A stretch of DNA of 64,000 nucleotides. Origin: Edolisoma coerulescens (lineage: Eukaryota > Chordata > Aves > Passeriformes > Campephagidae). Positions 12,301 to 24,858 of this stretch are shown here, piece by piece (position 1 is the first letter of the stretch; each line of letters opens with the position of its first letter). A program made the translations under genes and the position numbers. The DNA lies in contig VWZW01002762.1 in NCBI GenBank assembly GCA_013397115.1, positions 62,001 through 126,000 on the forward strand, read 5' to 3'. The notes below the pieces were generated by a model. The model was given only the letters and a program-made list of their open reading frames with translations. It made no database searches and was not told where the DNA came from.

Positions 12301-15293
12301 TCCTTTATACTCTTGAGTTAAAAAAATAATCAATCCCCCCCCAAAAAAAAAACAAACCACCAAAACAACAACTACCAAAAAAAAATTCCAAACAAACAAG
12401 CAAAAAAAATCCACAAAAAAACCCCAAAAAACAAAAAAAAAAAAACCAAAAAACCCCAAAGANCAAAGATACAAACAAAAAAGACCCCCACAAACCACCA
12501 AAACCAGTCCCTAACACCTAAACCACTGACCTTAGTCTCATTTGTGCTTTTTCTATTCTTAGTGTCTTTACTGGCTTTCTTCTTCATCCATTTCCACCTC
12601 CATTCTCATCTCATGCCCCTTCTGATTTCCTCTTTTATTCTGTGGGGTCTTAATTGATTTTGTGTCATTTTATGTTAATTTAGTTTCCAGTCTCTCCACT
12701 TAGTCTCATTCTTTGAGCTCTTCTCTTTTTTTGTTTTTTCCCTTTTATCTCTTTCTGTTCTTCTAAAATTCCTCCATTGCCCTCCTGCACATTTGGGTAC
12801 TTTTCCCTGATTACTTTCTCCTTCACCACCCCATTTGGGTTCCACTTTTTGCACCACCTCTTAAGTGTCTATCCTCTGACATTCACATATCCCGTTTTCT
12901 CCCTAATTTCTTCTATTTCTTCCCTGTGCCTGTTTTTCCCAAATTCTGACAGAGACATGCCCAGCAGCAGTGTGGGACTCTATTCCTCCACCACTGGAGA
13001 TGTTGCTGGCAGCCCAGCAGAGAAGGAGATGGTGCAGATCTAAAAGCTGGAGTGAGCAAATCCCTCTTCATGGGAGCTGAAATTTGGCCACACGTGTGCT
13101 CAGTTTAAAGGAAGCCTTGGCCAGCGAAATGGGTTGGAGTTGTGCCAGCGGGGGACAGCACAATCTCATCACCACTTCTCTGAGCCAGTCCCCCTGACAG
13201 CATAGTTGGAGCAGTGAAAGCTTTTTAGGGATTTCACATTAACTACGTCTGTATCAGGCCATTTTGTGCTTCACTGAATTTGTACATCAATCTCTCTCAA
13301 TTTTGCAAGGCTTACATCTTATGAAACAGAGTGAAATCATTAACACACGGTGTTTATCAGGCCTCTCTCTGGTTTCCAGGCTCAGAATTGTCTTCTGCCA
13401 AAGGGTCCTGCACAGTTTACACACTTTAAAAACCTCTGCTGCATATAATAATAATAGTAATGATCCTTGCATTTAAATGGTAATCATAGATGCTAATTTT
13501 GACTGATTACAAAAATAAGGAAACCAATGCAAAGAAGTCACAAAACTTGTCCTGTCAACTTCTTTGATATGAAAAGTATTTTCAAAGCTTAGGGCTGTGG
13601 AGTCTAGCCCTTTGACTAATCTTTCATGCAAATTTGGACAACATCTATTTAACTTGGTTGTATTCTCCTCTGTAAGTCACATTTACAGCACTATCTTATG
13701 CCTTTTACACAGTAAATATATCAAACAAATTAAACAACTTTACTCAAGCCTTAGTCAAACCTCAGAAGGCCTAGATAAAGTGTTGTTCTTTCTAACTAGA
13801 ACATCTGCAGAAGGTCTAAACATTATTAAGATCAAAAGCCACTTATTGAAGTAAATAGAAAAAAATAGCTTTTGGTTGACTTCAGGCATCCAAAGCTGCA
13901 TCTATAATAATAATAGACAAAACAATAATGAATATTAAAAATAAACATATTCTTAAAGCCAGTTGGCCAAGCACAACCCGCATCCCTGCAGCTCAGTTCT
14001 TTTGCCTCAAGCACAGGGCAGCCACACACAAATTGGGCAATGTCTGGACAGGGCAGTTTACACCACAGCCAAACCTGTGACCAAGCTGGGCTCGCAATTT
14101 AGTTGTGCAAACAACTGCAGAACAGAACTGCAGTACCCTTCCCAATCAGTTAACCAGAACAGACAGTGCCTGCAGTCCATAGTTTGGCCCTCAGGCAACT
14201 GGGGAAAGCCCAGGTTTGTACAGATAAGATTAATGACACCAATTCTGGTTAGGTGGGTTTTGTGACACTACAGGGCATAATTATAAGAAAAACAGAATGG
14301 TTTGTTGTTTGTTTCTTAAACAATGAGGGGTTTTTTTATTGTTGGTGATAAACTGGTGGTTTTCATGGTGGTTTTTTTAGTCCTTTTGTTAACAAGTATT
14401 TCCCCATGTTCAAAAGTGTTCTATTTCAACAGAAATGTCATAGCCTCCACAAGGGGAATTATTGTTATTAACTAAACAGGGCTGGGGTTTCAACAACCAT
14501 AATGGATGCTGTTGCTTTAAAATGCTAATTCTTCCCAGTGGTTGATTTCTTATGAAAGGTATATTTTTTTCCTGTGAAAAGATCAATAATTTATGACACT
14601 GTCTTCTTTGGGCAATAGTTTGGGGGCATATTCTGTGAAAATGTTGCCTTTTTCCACAAAAACTATAGAAATGCCAAAAACCTAACTAATGTTTTCTTTC
14701 TTCTAAGAGGTATTCGAGCTTTTAAAAAAATCAAAACAAGACAAACGAAAGACAAGAAAACACAAAATAATTCCTATTACATTATAAAAGGGAAGTGAAA
14801 ACTTCTCCAGGTGTAAAGTAGGGCCTGATTTTAGAGTCTTTGGGTATGTGTACCACTGCTCAGTATAAACACAGAGAGAACAACCAGGCAATGTATAAGA
14901 GTAACAAGCATTACTGATCAGGAGTAAATCTGGGAAACTGGCATGTGTTCTCTGAACCATTTAGTTTCCCCTTATGGACCTTAAAACTCCATTTTTAAGG
15001 AGGCTACAAACAGGGGCAAATAAGAGGACAATTGAGAGGCACCTTCTTTGTCTCTGTTAGAAACTGTCAGTGATACAAATGAGCCTGTTAGAACAAAAAG
15101 ATTAATATTTGAATAATGGAGTAGGCTTTCACATTACCTTTGAGGCCTGGAACAAGAATCTGAACAGAACAGGACTCCTCTGCAATGTGTTGAGGATATC
15201 CAGATCTTAGCAGTGACAGGAAGGCAAGGCTAATTAGAGTCACCAAGAAAACCAGATCTCTCTTCATAATGAGCACTTACAGGTCACTGACTC
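9291..15293 (-). CDS. COLEC11: Collectin-11 (CL-K1), 5' part of the gene only
   Basis: Secreted C-type lectin of innate immunity. The family binds sugars on microbes, acts with MASP proteases in the lectin complement pathway, and guides neural-crest cells in development. Two coding exons are visible. The first (15138-15293) encodes Met1 to Gly44: a signal peptide with hydrophobic core at about residues 5-20, then a short N-terminal segment with one Cys (residue 33), expected to form interchain disulfides, ending SVQILVPGLKG as I recall for human collectin-11. The second (9291-9362) encodes 24 residues of unbroken Gly-X-Y. Both junctions are phase 1 with GT-AG borders, and the intron between them is 5775 bp. 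The remaining collagen exons, the coiled-coil neck and the carbohydrate-recognition domain were not found between 1 and 9290, so they should lie left of the window. COLEC10 is the nearest paralogue, but the leader matches COLEC11 better. Confidence 0.9.
9363..15137. other. COLEC11 intron between signal and collagen exons
   Basis: 5775-bp intron with GT-AG borders on the minus strand. It contains an A/C-only low-complexity tract (12331-12500) and the ambiguous base N at 12463. No CR1 copy or other exon is recognised. Confidence 0.75.
12331..12500. repeat. A/C-only low-complexity tract
   Basis: Nearly every base is A or C, with runs of A and a C8 run at 12335-12342, then several C4-C5 runs. 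The minus strand is therefore G/T-only. An N at 12463 suggests the tract was hard to sequence. The long apparent minus-strand frames here are artefacts of composition. Confidence 0.85.
15138..15293 (-). CDS. COLEC11: COLEC11 first coding exon (signal peptide)
   Basis: On the minus strand a pyrimidine-rich acceptor ends TTTAG at 15294-15298. About 26 bases of 5' UTR follow, then ATG at 15265-15267. The peptide starts MKRDLVFLVTLISLAFLSLL. The exon ends AAAG at 15138, followed by donor GTAATG, with phase 1 inside the Gly44 codon. The 5' border is inferred from the acceptor; the coding part is secure. Confidence 0.9.
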
Positions 15294-15658
15294 CTAAACA
15301 AAAGAATGAATAAACAGTTATAAGCATTCCAAAGGCTTTCAACAGTTTCTGAACACATGCAGCATCCCACTATAAACACAATATATATTTGTGTGCCATA
15401 ACCCACACAGCATGAGAAGCACATGTGCAGCTCCTCCAAGCAGGTTATGTGTTCCTCAGACACACATGAAACAGACAGCAGCACATTTAGCAGGTTTTTT
15501 TGCTGTTAGACTGAATGAGATAAAGCTCAGGAGAAATTTAATTAAAAAAGAAGGAGATTAAGCAATGCCAATAAAAGGCAGTTCTGTGTTCATGATTTCT
15601 CATTGGAGGCAGCAGTCTGGAAAGGTGAAAGGAGAAAATACAGCATGCAGGCTTAGAA
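15294..15658. other. Sequence upstream of the COLEC11 signal exon
   Basis: Contains the polypyrimidine tract and acceptor of the COLEC11 signal exon (15294-15320 on the minus strand), then unremarkable sequence. Confidence 0.6.
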
Positions 15659-16285
15659 CCATAGAATTGCTTAGGCTGGAAAAGACCTCTAAGATCATCA
15701 ACCAACCATTAACCCAGGACTGCCAAGTCCACCACTAAGCCATGTCCCCAAGTGCCACATCTACATATCTTTGAAATATGTCCGGGGATGGTGACTCAAC
15801 CACTTCCCCGGGCAGCCTGTTCCAGTGCTTGACAACCCTTTCCATGAAGTAATTTTTCCTAATATCCAATCTAAACTCCCTCTGGTACAACTTGAGGCCA
15901 TTTCCTCTTGTCCTATTTCTCGTAACGTGGGAAAAAAGACCATCTCCACCCTGGTTACAACCTCCTTTCAAGTAACTGTAAAGAGCGATAAGGTCTCCCG
16001 TGCATCTTCTTTTCTCCAGGCTAAACACCCAGTTCCCTGAGCCACTCCTCACAGGACTCGTGCTCCAGACCCTTCACCAGCTCTCTTGCCCTTCTCTGGA
16101 CATGCTCCAGCACCACCATGTCCTTCTTGCAGTGAGGGGCCCAGAACTGGGCACAGGATTTGAGGTGTAACCTCACCAGTGCCGAGTACAGGGGGACAAT
16201 CACTGCCCTGGTCCTGCTGGCCACTCTATTGCTGATACAGGCCAGGATGCCATTGGCCTTCTTGGCCACCTGGCCTTGCACTGAA
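15659..16285 (-). mobile_element. CR1 LINE fragment, about 625 bp
   Basis: Minus-strand CR1 with its 3' end at about 15659 (ATAGAATTGC-like tail). Two frames hold ORF2 C-terminal relics: 16021-16281 (starts MQGQVAKKANGILACISN) and 15735-16052. The two overlap in different frames, which shows a frameshift. It is one of the best preserved copies here. Confidence 0.94.
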
Positions 16286-17797
16286 AGTTGTTAGTGCTAA
16301 GTTCCCACTTAGAAAGAGTGGATACTGCTCTAAAGACTCAATTCAGTAACAGATGAGACCAACTCAAAGGCCTGAAACTCCACTTCCCATCTACCTGAGC
16401 ACTGGAATTGTGTCCAGGCAAATTGTCTGATGCAATTGCCCTCATGTAAGTCATTGAGGGTGGAAGGCAGGTAATATTTCACTGTATCATTCAATAAAGT
16501 TGCATCAGTCTTCAATAACTCCTGAAGAGAATCACCTTTGAAACATATCCTAGTCTAAGCCGACAAGTGAAATGGCTTGCCTGAAATTAGGCTGTGAAGA
16601 GATGTCTCAGAAAACAACTGAACAGAAATGGAGTTTGTGTGAAAAGACTGTCAAAATGCAGTATTTAGGGGGCCTGTAAAAATACTTTGCCAAAAGAGTT
16701 ATGCATGTATTTCTGATATGTTTTTCCAGTCCGTCTTTAACCAGAGCTCTGTACTACCCAAATAAGCTGAAAGTCATAACAGGTTTCTTATAATCTTTTA
16801 TAGCTACCATAAGGACATGTGCATTTTACATCTAGAGCAAGAAGATGGGGCTATATTAATTTCCACTCCCTGAATCCCTTCAAAAATAAGTCAAGTAGGA
16901 TTAGGCACAGGTGTGGGACCAGTATGTGGGTCTGTATGCCTCAACATATTGGGGATCTAGGAGAGTGGAACTGTTATTTTTGGGATGGCCTGAAGGTGTT
17001 AACTGGCATAACAGATGTCTTAGTAGCAAGGCCAAGTAGATGATTTTGGAGCTGGGGGAATAAATTGTCCCTCTGAATTACTGTCCAGTTTGTGCTTCCA
17101 TTATCCCCTGGGAACCACAGCAAGGGGATCTGATGGGAGCAGATTTTGTCTCTTTCCTCACATGTGGAGGGCATTGCATGACTTACAGGCCAGGTTGCTC
17201 TGCCTCACAACCCCCTTGCTACACCATCTGTTGCTACATCCACAGTGCAGGACAGGGGGATGCCGCAATACACCCCTAAGTTCTTACTGATCATCCAGAT
17301 CGGGTGCAAAGGCTTGCATATGCTATGAGGCCCTTTTGACCCAAATCTTTTCCCCAAGTTTCTTTCCAAAGGAGAGAGACCTGCAGCTGGAGGACCACGC
17401 CTTAAAAGGTGGTGTCTATGCTTAGACCTGGGAAGAGCTCTTGGGTCAAGAGATCTCCACTCAGTCATAGTCTAATGGACTCCAGTGGGGCAGGAAACCC
17501 TAGGGAAAAGGTAATCCTGGGTAATGTTGCGTAACCCTCCCATGGAGCAAGGGAGGAACAGGGACTATTTGAGGATTTCCACAACCTGCCATGCATTCCT
17601 ATAATGAGTCAGGCATTGCCAACTAGAAAGAATACCTAGGCGAATGTGGAACTGCTGCTCAAATATTTAGGCCATGATAAGTTTTGTCACAGTTGCAGCA
17701 ATTATCACTCGAGGCTTCTCAAGGCTACAGGGCAAAATTGACTTTTGCCTCCCAAGGATGAGGAACAAGAGCTAGAGAAGGTACATCTAAAGCCATG
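16286..17797. other. Upstream or intron-1 sequence of COLEC11, nothing recognised
   Basis: About 1.5 kb with a moderately GC-richer part at 16,800-17,700. I found no exon and no CR1. It could hold an old unclassified repeat, but I cannot support one. Confidence 0.4.
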
Positions 17798-18225
17798 CAT
17801 GGACCTGTTAGAATGTGTCCAGAGGAGGGTCACAAAGATGATCAGAGGGCTGGACCACCTCTCCGACAAAGACAGGCTGAGAGAGTTGTAGCTGTTCAGC
17901 CTGGAGAAAAGAAGTCTTAGGGGAAACATCATTGGGGCCTTCCAATACTTAAAATAGGCTTATAAAAAAAGAGGGAGAGCAACTTTTTACACAGACAGAC
18001 AGTGATAGGATAAGGGAGAATGGCTTTAAACTGAAAGAGGAGATAAGATAGAACAGGTTGCCCAGAGAAGTTAAGGATGCCCCACTCCTGGAAGTGTTCA
18101 AGGCCAGATTTCACAGGACCCTGAGCAATCTGGTCTAGTAGAAGATGCCCTGCCCAAGGCAGGGGTGTTGGAATTAGAAGATCTTTAAGGTCCCTTCCAA
18201 CCCAAGCCTTTCTGTGATTCTATTA
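17798..18225 (+). mobile_element. CR1 LINE 3' fragment
   Basis: Plus-strand CR1 3' end. It begins at GGACCTGTTAGAATG, runs through the usual CAGAGGAGGGTCACAAAGAT stretch and the 3' UTR, and ends at a CTGTGATTCTATTA tail. Confidence 0.93.
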
Positions 18226-21200
18226 TAAAGGTGGACATAGAGAGCTGCAATAGTTGGGCAGGAAAAGTAATGGAAATTTAGATGCCATGGAGAAGCAGCA
18301 ACCAGGCCAGTTCCCCAGGGCTCTGACAGACAAAACCAGCAGGAAAACATTTGCTGTGCTGCTGAACTCTGCTTTTCTGGGCTACGGACTCCCTTGCCTA
18401 TGCACAGGGCCAGCCACAAGTACTAGAAACCAGGTCAAGTCACGGGCCACTTTACAGCTCTTTTCTAAGGTTATGCAAACTGTTTGACCACGGTCTTGAG
18501 ATAGTTTTGGACTATCGATCTCTGTGAGAGCACTTTTCTCCAAAATATCCTCATGTGCATACTAAAATTACTTCAGAAACATTAAGCTTGAATCTAGCTA
18601 CATCTCCCCAGAAGGTGATTCCTAACCCCAGGGTACAAGGCACCTGTCCACAGCAGACAGTCCTGCCTCTTTTTCCTGTCTCTGATTCACAACAGTCAGC
18701 AAGCAAGAGGCAGCAACAAAAACTAGTCAATAAGAAAGGAAAGGTGTTTTTCCAGATCTTCAAAGCTTTCTAAGGCCAGTCTTGGCATTTGAACAGTCAA
18801 TGCTGGTTGACTGCAAAATGAAGGGGTCCCTGGCAGGAACATGATTTGCAATGCCAAATGAGGGACCAGCGCTCTCTTATGGAGAAAAGCAGTTGTGGTT
18901 GCCTCAGTCAGCCAGGAGGACATGCCTGGAAATCTCTTTCAGATACCCTCAGCAGCAGCCACCCTTGAGAGACAGGGTTTGCAGGCTGAGCAAAAGAAGA
19001 TGTGGGTCCTACCTGCCTTAGCCTGCAGGACCCACCCTACAGCCCAGGAGAACACCTGGTCACCAGTCTGCAGGACATCCCAGGCAGGATATCCCACCTT
19101 TTTTTTGTAGTGGGAACACTTCAGGATTCAGAAGATCAGAAAAAGAGGCTTTCAAGCCAAGTGGTTCAGATACACAGCTGAAAGCCTGGAAATTAGGCAG
19201 TTTCAGCATGAGCACCTGGCAGACTGGTGATAAGAATTCTTGACGGACAAATTGGAGAGCAGAATGAAATGGCCTGAGATGGAAGAAGAAATTGAAATTA
19301 GGAGGGTGCTCCAGTCTCTGCATTAGTGAACAAAAGGCAGCATCATTTTCTCTGTCTGCATTTTATGAGGATTTAGATGTATCCAGACTCCAGCTGAAAG
19401 ATCAAAGACTCCAGGTATGTTAAATATTAATCTGCCTTTGCAAACACCTATACAGCTCAGAGATGAGACAGACATTGAGCAGCAGAGAACTGTCAAGGCT
19501 GCTTCTTGGCTCTGCTCAGCAGCCACATATGAAGGATTTTCTGGGGAAAACAAAATCTCCAGCAAAGCTTCAGCACATTCCCTGTTGTTGGGCTTATATG
19601 TCCCAGAGACAGAGGGGATACAACTCCACCCTGCCACATGTTAGCTCAACTCACACAGAAAATGCACTTGTTCTAGAAAAAAGGAGCTTCTTTAGTGTCA
19701 TTCAGGTAACAATACCAGATCCGTAAGAATACTCAGGGAAATTACCTTGGTCTGAGAAGAGCCACTAATAGAAGGAATCTCTGAAGAGGTTGCAGATTAA
19801 ATACTCTGTAGAATCTGTGGCTGCAGTAAAGGGATACATTAGTGGTAGAAATCAAACCAAAAGCATTTTGGATATAACTTTCTCCATCTTTCCCTGCTTT
19901 CAAAAGAAATCTCTTCTGCATCTAAAATTGCTTTCTATGATTTAAATAAGAGTTTGATCTCCAGGTATGTGCTAGAGCAGTACCTTTCACTTTAAAATCC
20001 TAGAAAATTTCTTGCCTTTCTGACCTACTTTCAAGCCCTTTCAGACCTAGATGCATAAAGTCATTTAAGAAAACTAAATCCCACTGAAACTGGTCCTCAG
20101 ATAAAGGTGCCAGCCCGTTTTTTCAAACACTACTTTGGCCCTAGTATTTGGAGTATCTTTAGCATTGGTAAAACCAATGCCAGAGAGAAACCTAGAGATG
20201 TTCAGCACTTGTAAAAGTATGAATATTTTCTCACTGCCTGTGCAGGGGTCAAAAGTGAAATTTGTGGCCATTAATAGCAGTCATTAAATCAGTGAAAACC
20301 GAAAGTATTTAAAAAAAATGAGGAGAAGGAAAAGGCAGCACTTACTTAAAAATAAAAATTATTAAATGTAAAATTTCTATTTCCATTAGAAATGAAAACA
20401 TATCAATGCAACCAGCAAAATAATTTCAAACAACTTTTGAGACCTCTCAGCTTTAGGAAATCTGCCTCAGTTGCCAAGAGAGAAGAGGTTTCTCAAGCCA
20501 AACTTCAAATGACAAGTCCTTGAGACGTCACTGGAGAATCCCAAAAGGCCCCACAGGCTCGCTCAAAACCGCTGCAGGACCAGCCAGGCCGGCTGGCATT
20601 CACTGAGTTCCCACACTTCCCCCCAGCTCTGGATGGAAAGCTTGGAGATCACTTGAGCCAGCTAATGCCTCGTGCGCGAAGTCCCTGTATCTGCCAGTGG
20701 CTGCTCTACAAGTGCCAGTGGCTAATTCCATGCTGATATTTTGGACCTAGAAGAAACAACACAGATGATCTGCCAAGCTGAAACCAAATGGATGAAAAAT
20801 GCAGAAGACAAATGATGCTTGCTGGCATTAATGCTCAGGCAGCCAACAGCTACAGAGTAACTGTAATCCTCTGTATAATCCTGTAGGGCTCCTCTTTGAG
20901 CTGTTTATATTTCACTGAGTAGTTTTCACTCTTACTACGATTTTTTTTTTGGCTGTTATTTTTTTAAACTGTACTTCATTCTCAGGTATCTGAGCTGAAT
21001 TATCCATACTCTGAATTGAGTATGCTTCTGATACAGACACACAAATCTGCAGAGCCACAGCTGCATTCGGTGAGTGACTTTCCTGGTTTGAGTCAGCACT
21101 ACAGACACAGCAATAACTTTCAACAGTTTTCACTCCCCTTTCTTTTCAAGTCCTCATCATCCACATCTCAACACCTCCCTGGCAGAACACTCCAGCAGCT

Positions 21201-23654
21201 CATGTATCCTCAAGCATCCTGCAGGGCCTAAGCCAAATTCTAGGAGACACAACACATGCCCACAAAATCATGCCCACGAAATAGCAGGCTGTGACACAGA
21301 CCTCATGCTATTTCAAATATTTTGAATAGATAAAAGACCAAAAATAATTAAATTAAGTCCCGGACTTACCACCAGTGCCCAGCACAGACCAGGGACAGGT
21401 TTTTGAGGGAAGCAGGGAGAGGCAGAAGGGACAAGCCTCCAGCACTGTTGACACAAGCTGCTTTTCACCCCTTGGCCCAAGGGATGTGGATCATTCCCTG
21501 GGGAAGATGCCTTTCACATTGGAGATGAAACCTGTGTCACTGACCTCATCTTTCTCCATTACAGCTTTACTAATCTTCCTAACCTACAGATGTTTTGTGT
21601 AGCTATGCTTTTACTTTATCTAAGCATTTTCTCATTTGTCCTCTCAGCTCCCTTGCACATTACCTTAGGTAATCAAACGTTTGCTGTTTAGCTAGACTAT
21701 AAAAATCAGAATCAATTACAAAGCTGCTTAAACATTGGGTGATCATTATCGTAACATTGCAATGCTCTCAAGTTAAATTCTATGTGTTGATTTAAAGGTT
21801 AAAGCAATGGACTTGAAAGCCTGAAAAAATCCCTCAATATTAATACTGTAGAATTGCAAAAATGAGGACCATAACTGCCGGGGTTACCAAGTCTCTGTGA
21901 AATCTATGGAGCATGGAGTAGCATAAAGCAGAGACATAACACATTTCAGCTCCTGATGATGCTGAAGAACAGTGAGGTTTGCTGTAGAGGACAAAAGAGT
22001 GAGTCTAAGCTGGTGAGAAGCTAGCATTACCTAAAAACCAAACTGATAGGAAGTCCTTGGTTACTCCCCAAAGTACACTTAATTATGGCACAACAGAGTC
22101 ATTTCCTCAGCCAATGTTTGTGAAGTGTAAGGTACTATTAGATCGTCAACATAGATGCCCTTATCTGATGTAGATATAGTAGTCCCACTTTCCATCAAGA
22201 CGAATGTTTTAAAAATTGGGACAAATTTCTTCATGATGTTGTTCCGCTGAAATGAATGAGTTCATGTTAGAATTAACTTACTGTCATCTGGGCTGAAAAA
22301 AACCAAGAAAGAGCACAAACAGCTTTTTACCCCACTTTCTCACACATTAGGTAAGTGACAGCTACATTTAAAGGAGGTTCTAAGAACAAAGGGAAGCCAC
22401 TTGACTGCTGCCCAGTTCTTCCCAGTGCTGCGAGTATGACACCTCAAAAAGTGAACCACAAGAGAGCACAGCTGCCATTAGCAGATGCTTATTTATCAGG
22501 ACAACTCTGATTAGATCCAGACCTCAACCTAGCAGAGGTCAGTTTTAAACACACCCTTGGGTGGGATTTAACTGCTCTGGCTTAGGTGGTCGGTCTGAGA
22601 AAATTGCCCTGAGCACCCTGTATAACCAAGTCAGAGAAAGGCACCTTGGCACAGGGATTCATTTCATCCCAATACAGAACAGAACAGGTACCTATTCATT
22701 GCCCAGTATCACCAGTTCAGCCTTGCAGGTATGTAAAGTTAGGTGAGGGGTGTCCCACCATCGCTAATTAGCTAAGTCAATCTACAGGAGGGCTCACAGC
22801 AGCCTGGCTTCCTGCTGCAGTCACCCATTAGCCTCCCCTTCTCTGTACTATCACCAAGGGCCAGCTGACCCCAGCTAGCACAGGCTGCTATGCCAGCAGT
22901 AAGCTATTCCTCTACTTGTAATGTTATTTTTCAGTTGATTTAGTTCCTTGGTTCCTGGCGAGGGTAAAATGGCCATAATTCCTGTGAAAAATGATGCCAG
23001 CCAAGGAAAGAAATGCCCTTGGCAGCAGCTGAGATGGCCTTCGGTGTGTTACAAAACTGTGCCTTTGCATGCCAGCAGCATACAGAAAACAGGAAGATGC
23101 ATAAGTGAAAGAATTCAAGGGACTAAATTCACCAGGAAAAAAAAAAAAAACCCAAAACCAAACCAAACCCAAACAAACAAAAAAACTCCAAACAAAAAAC
23201 AACCCCCCCCAAAAACCAAACGAAAACCCCCAAACAACTAAAACCAAAACCAAAACAAACAAAAACCAAATCAACCAATGAACAAAACAACCCATAAAAC
23301 AACCTAGCACATAATTGGAGTGGGAACATTTTAAAAGAAGGAAAGATATGGCAAAATACCAGGCTGCAGTGGAAAATAATAACCTGCAAAAGATACAGAG
23401 CATAGGAAATATAATGATATCAGGCATTTTGTAACAGCATGCAAGCTACCAAGAGTTATGGAAAGGATCCAAGAGTGTGATCCTCAAATGACAAGGACCT
23501 ATTTCTTGGAATGATATCCTCAATATAACAAAACACTGTGGTACGTAAGCATACATGATCAAAATCTTGCACTTGAACTGGGGCAGTGTCAATGCTATTT
23601 CAACAAAAGGTTATTTTTACTTTCAGGCTGAGAGACCAACTAACACTCTGCATG
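18226..23654. other. Upstream or intron-1 sequence of COLEC11
   Basis: About 5.4 kb without a recognisable exon, RNA gene or CR1. The second A/C tract (23137-23275) lies at its right end. Open frames are below 110 codons and lack family features. Confidence 0.5.
23137..23275. repeat. A/C-only low-complexity tract
   Basis: Second tract made almost only of A and C, with A-runs, CCAAAC units and a C8 run at 23203-23210. It has the same composition and strand as the tract at 12331-12500. The 167-residue minus-strand frame over it is low-complexity Phe/Val/Gly and not a gene. Confidence 0.85.
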
Positions 23655-24858
23655 TGATCCTACATGATTCTACATGTGGCTATATCAGTGGACAAGGGAA
23701 GGGCTACAGTTGTCATTTATCTGGTCTTCTGTAAAGCCGTAGCCATGGTGCCTCTCCACAACATCCTTTTCTCTAAACTGGAGAGAGACGGATTTGATGG
23801 GTGGAGTGTTAAATGGACAAGAAAGTGGTTGGACAATCACATCTTGAGGGTGGTGGTCAACAACTCAGTGTCCCGATGAACATCAGTGACAAGTGGTGTC
23901 CCTCAGGAGCCCACATTGGAACCAGTGTAATTAATATTGCCATTAATTACATGGATAAAGGGATGGAGTGCACCTTCAGCAGATTTTCAGATGATACCAA
24001 GCTGAGTGGTGCAGTGACACACCTGAAGGACAGGATGCCATCCGGAGGGACCTGGATAAGCTCTGGAAGTGGCCCATGGGAATCTCATGAGGTTTAACAA
24101 GATCAAGCGCTGGTGCTGCAGCTGGGTCAGGGCAATGCCCAGTATCAATCCAGGCTGGGGATGAACAGATCCAGAGCAGCCCTGCTGAGAAGGACCTGGG
24201 GGTGCTGGTGGGTGAGAGGCTGGACATGACCCAGCTGTGTGCCCTTGCAGCCTGGAGAGCCAAACATGTCCTGGGCTGTATCCAAAGCAGCGTGGGCAGC
24301 AGGTGAGGGAGGGGGTTCTGCCCCTCTGCTCTGGTGAGACCCAACCTACAGTGCTGCATCCAGCTCTGGGGTCCCAGCACAGGAAGGACACGGACCTGTT
24401 AGAGTGAGTCCAGAGGAGGCCACCAGGATGATCAGAGGGATGGAGCACCTCTCTCACAAGGAAAGGCTGAGATAATTGGGATTCCTGGAGAAGAGAAGGC
24501 TTCAGAGTCACCTAACTGCAACCTTCCAGTACCTGAAGGGAACCTAAGAGAAAAATGTGGAAAGATTTTCTACAAGGGCATAGAGTGACAGCACTATAGT
24601 GAATGGCTTCAAACTGAGAGTAGGTTTAGATTAGATACTGGGAAGAAATTCTTTACTGTGAGGGTAGTGAGGCACTGGAACAAGGCTACCTAGAGAAATT
24701 GTGGATTGTCCCATCCCTGGAAGTGTTCGCGACCAGGCTGGATGAGGCTTTGAGCAACCTGGTCTAGTGGAAGATGTTCCTGCCCATAGCAGGGGGGTTA
24801 GAACTAGATGATTGTAAAGGTCCCTTCCAATCCAGGCCATTCTCTGATTCTATAATAT
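23655..24858 (+). mobile_element. CR1 LINE fragment, about 1.2 kb (longest here)
   Basis: Plus-strand CR1 starting within the reverse-transcriptase ORF. A short frame at 23664-23879 reads like the LVFCKAVAMVPLHNILFSKL segment of CR1 ORF2. The RT C-terminal part and the 3' UTR follow, ending in CTCTGATTCTATAAT. Several frameshifts and stops show it is inactive. Confidence 0.94.

Noticed and set aside
15735..16281. Two overlapping minus-strand frames that look protein-coding
   Set aside because: They are broken CR1 ORF2 C-terminal relics, not a host gene.
22924..23427. 167-codon minus-strand frame
   Set aside because: Its centre is the translated G/T-only complement of the A/C tract (Phe, Val, Gly, Leu only).
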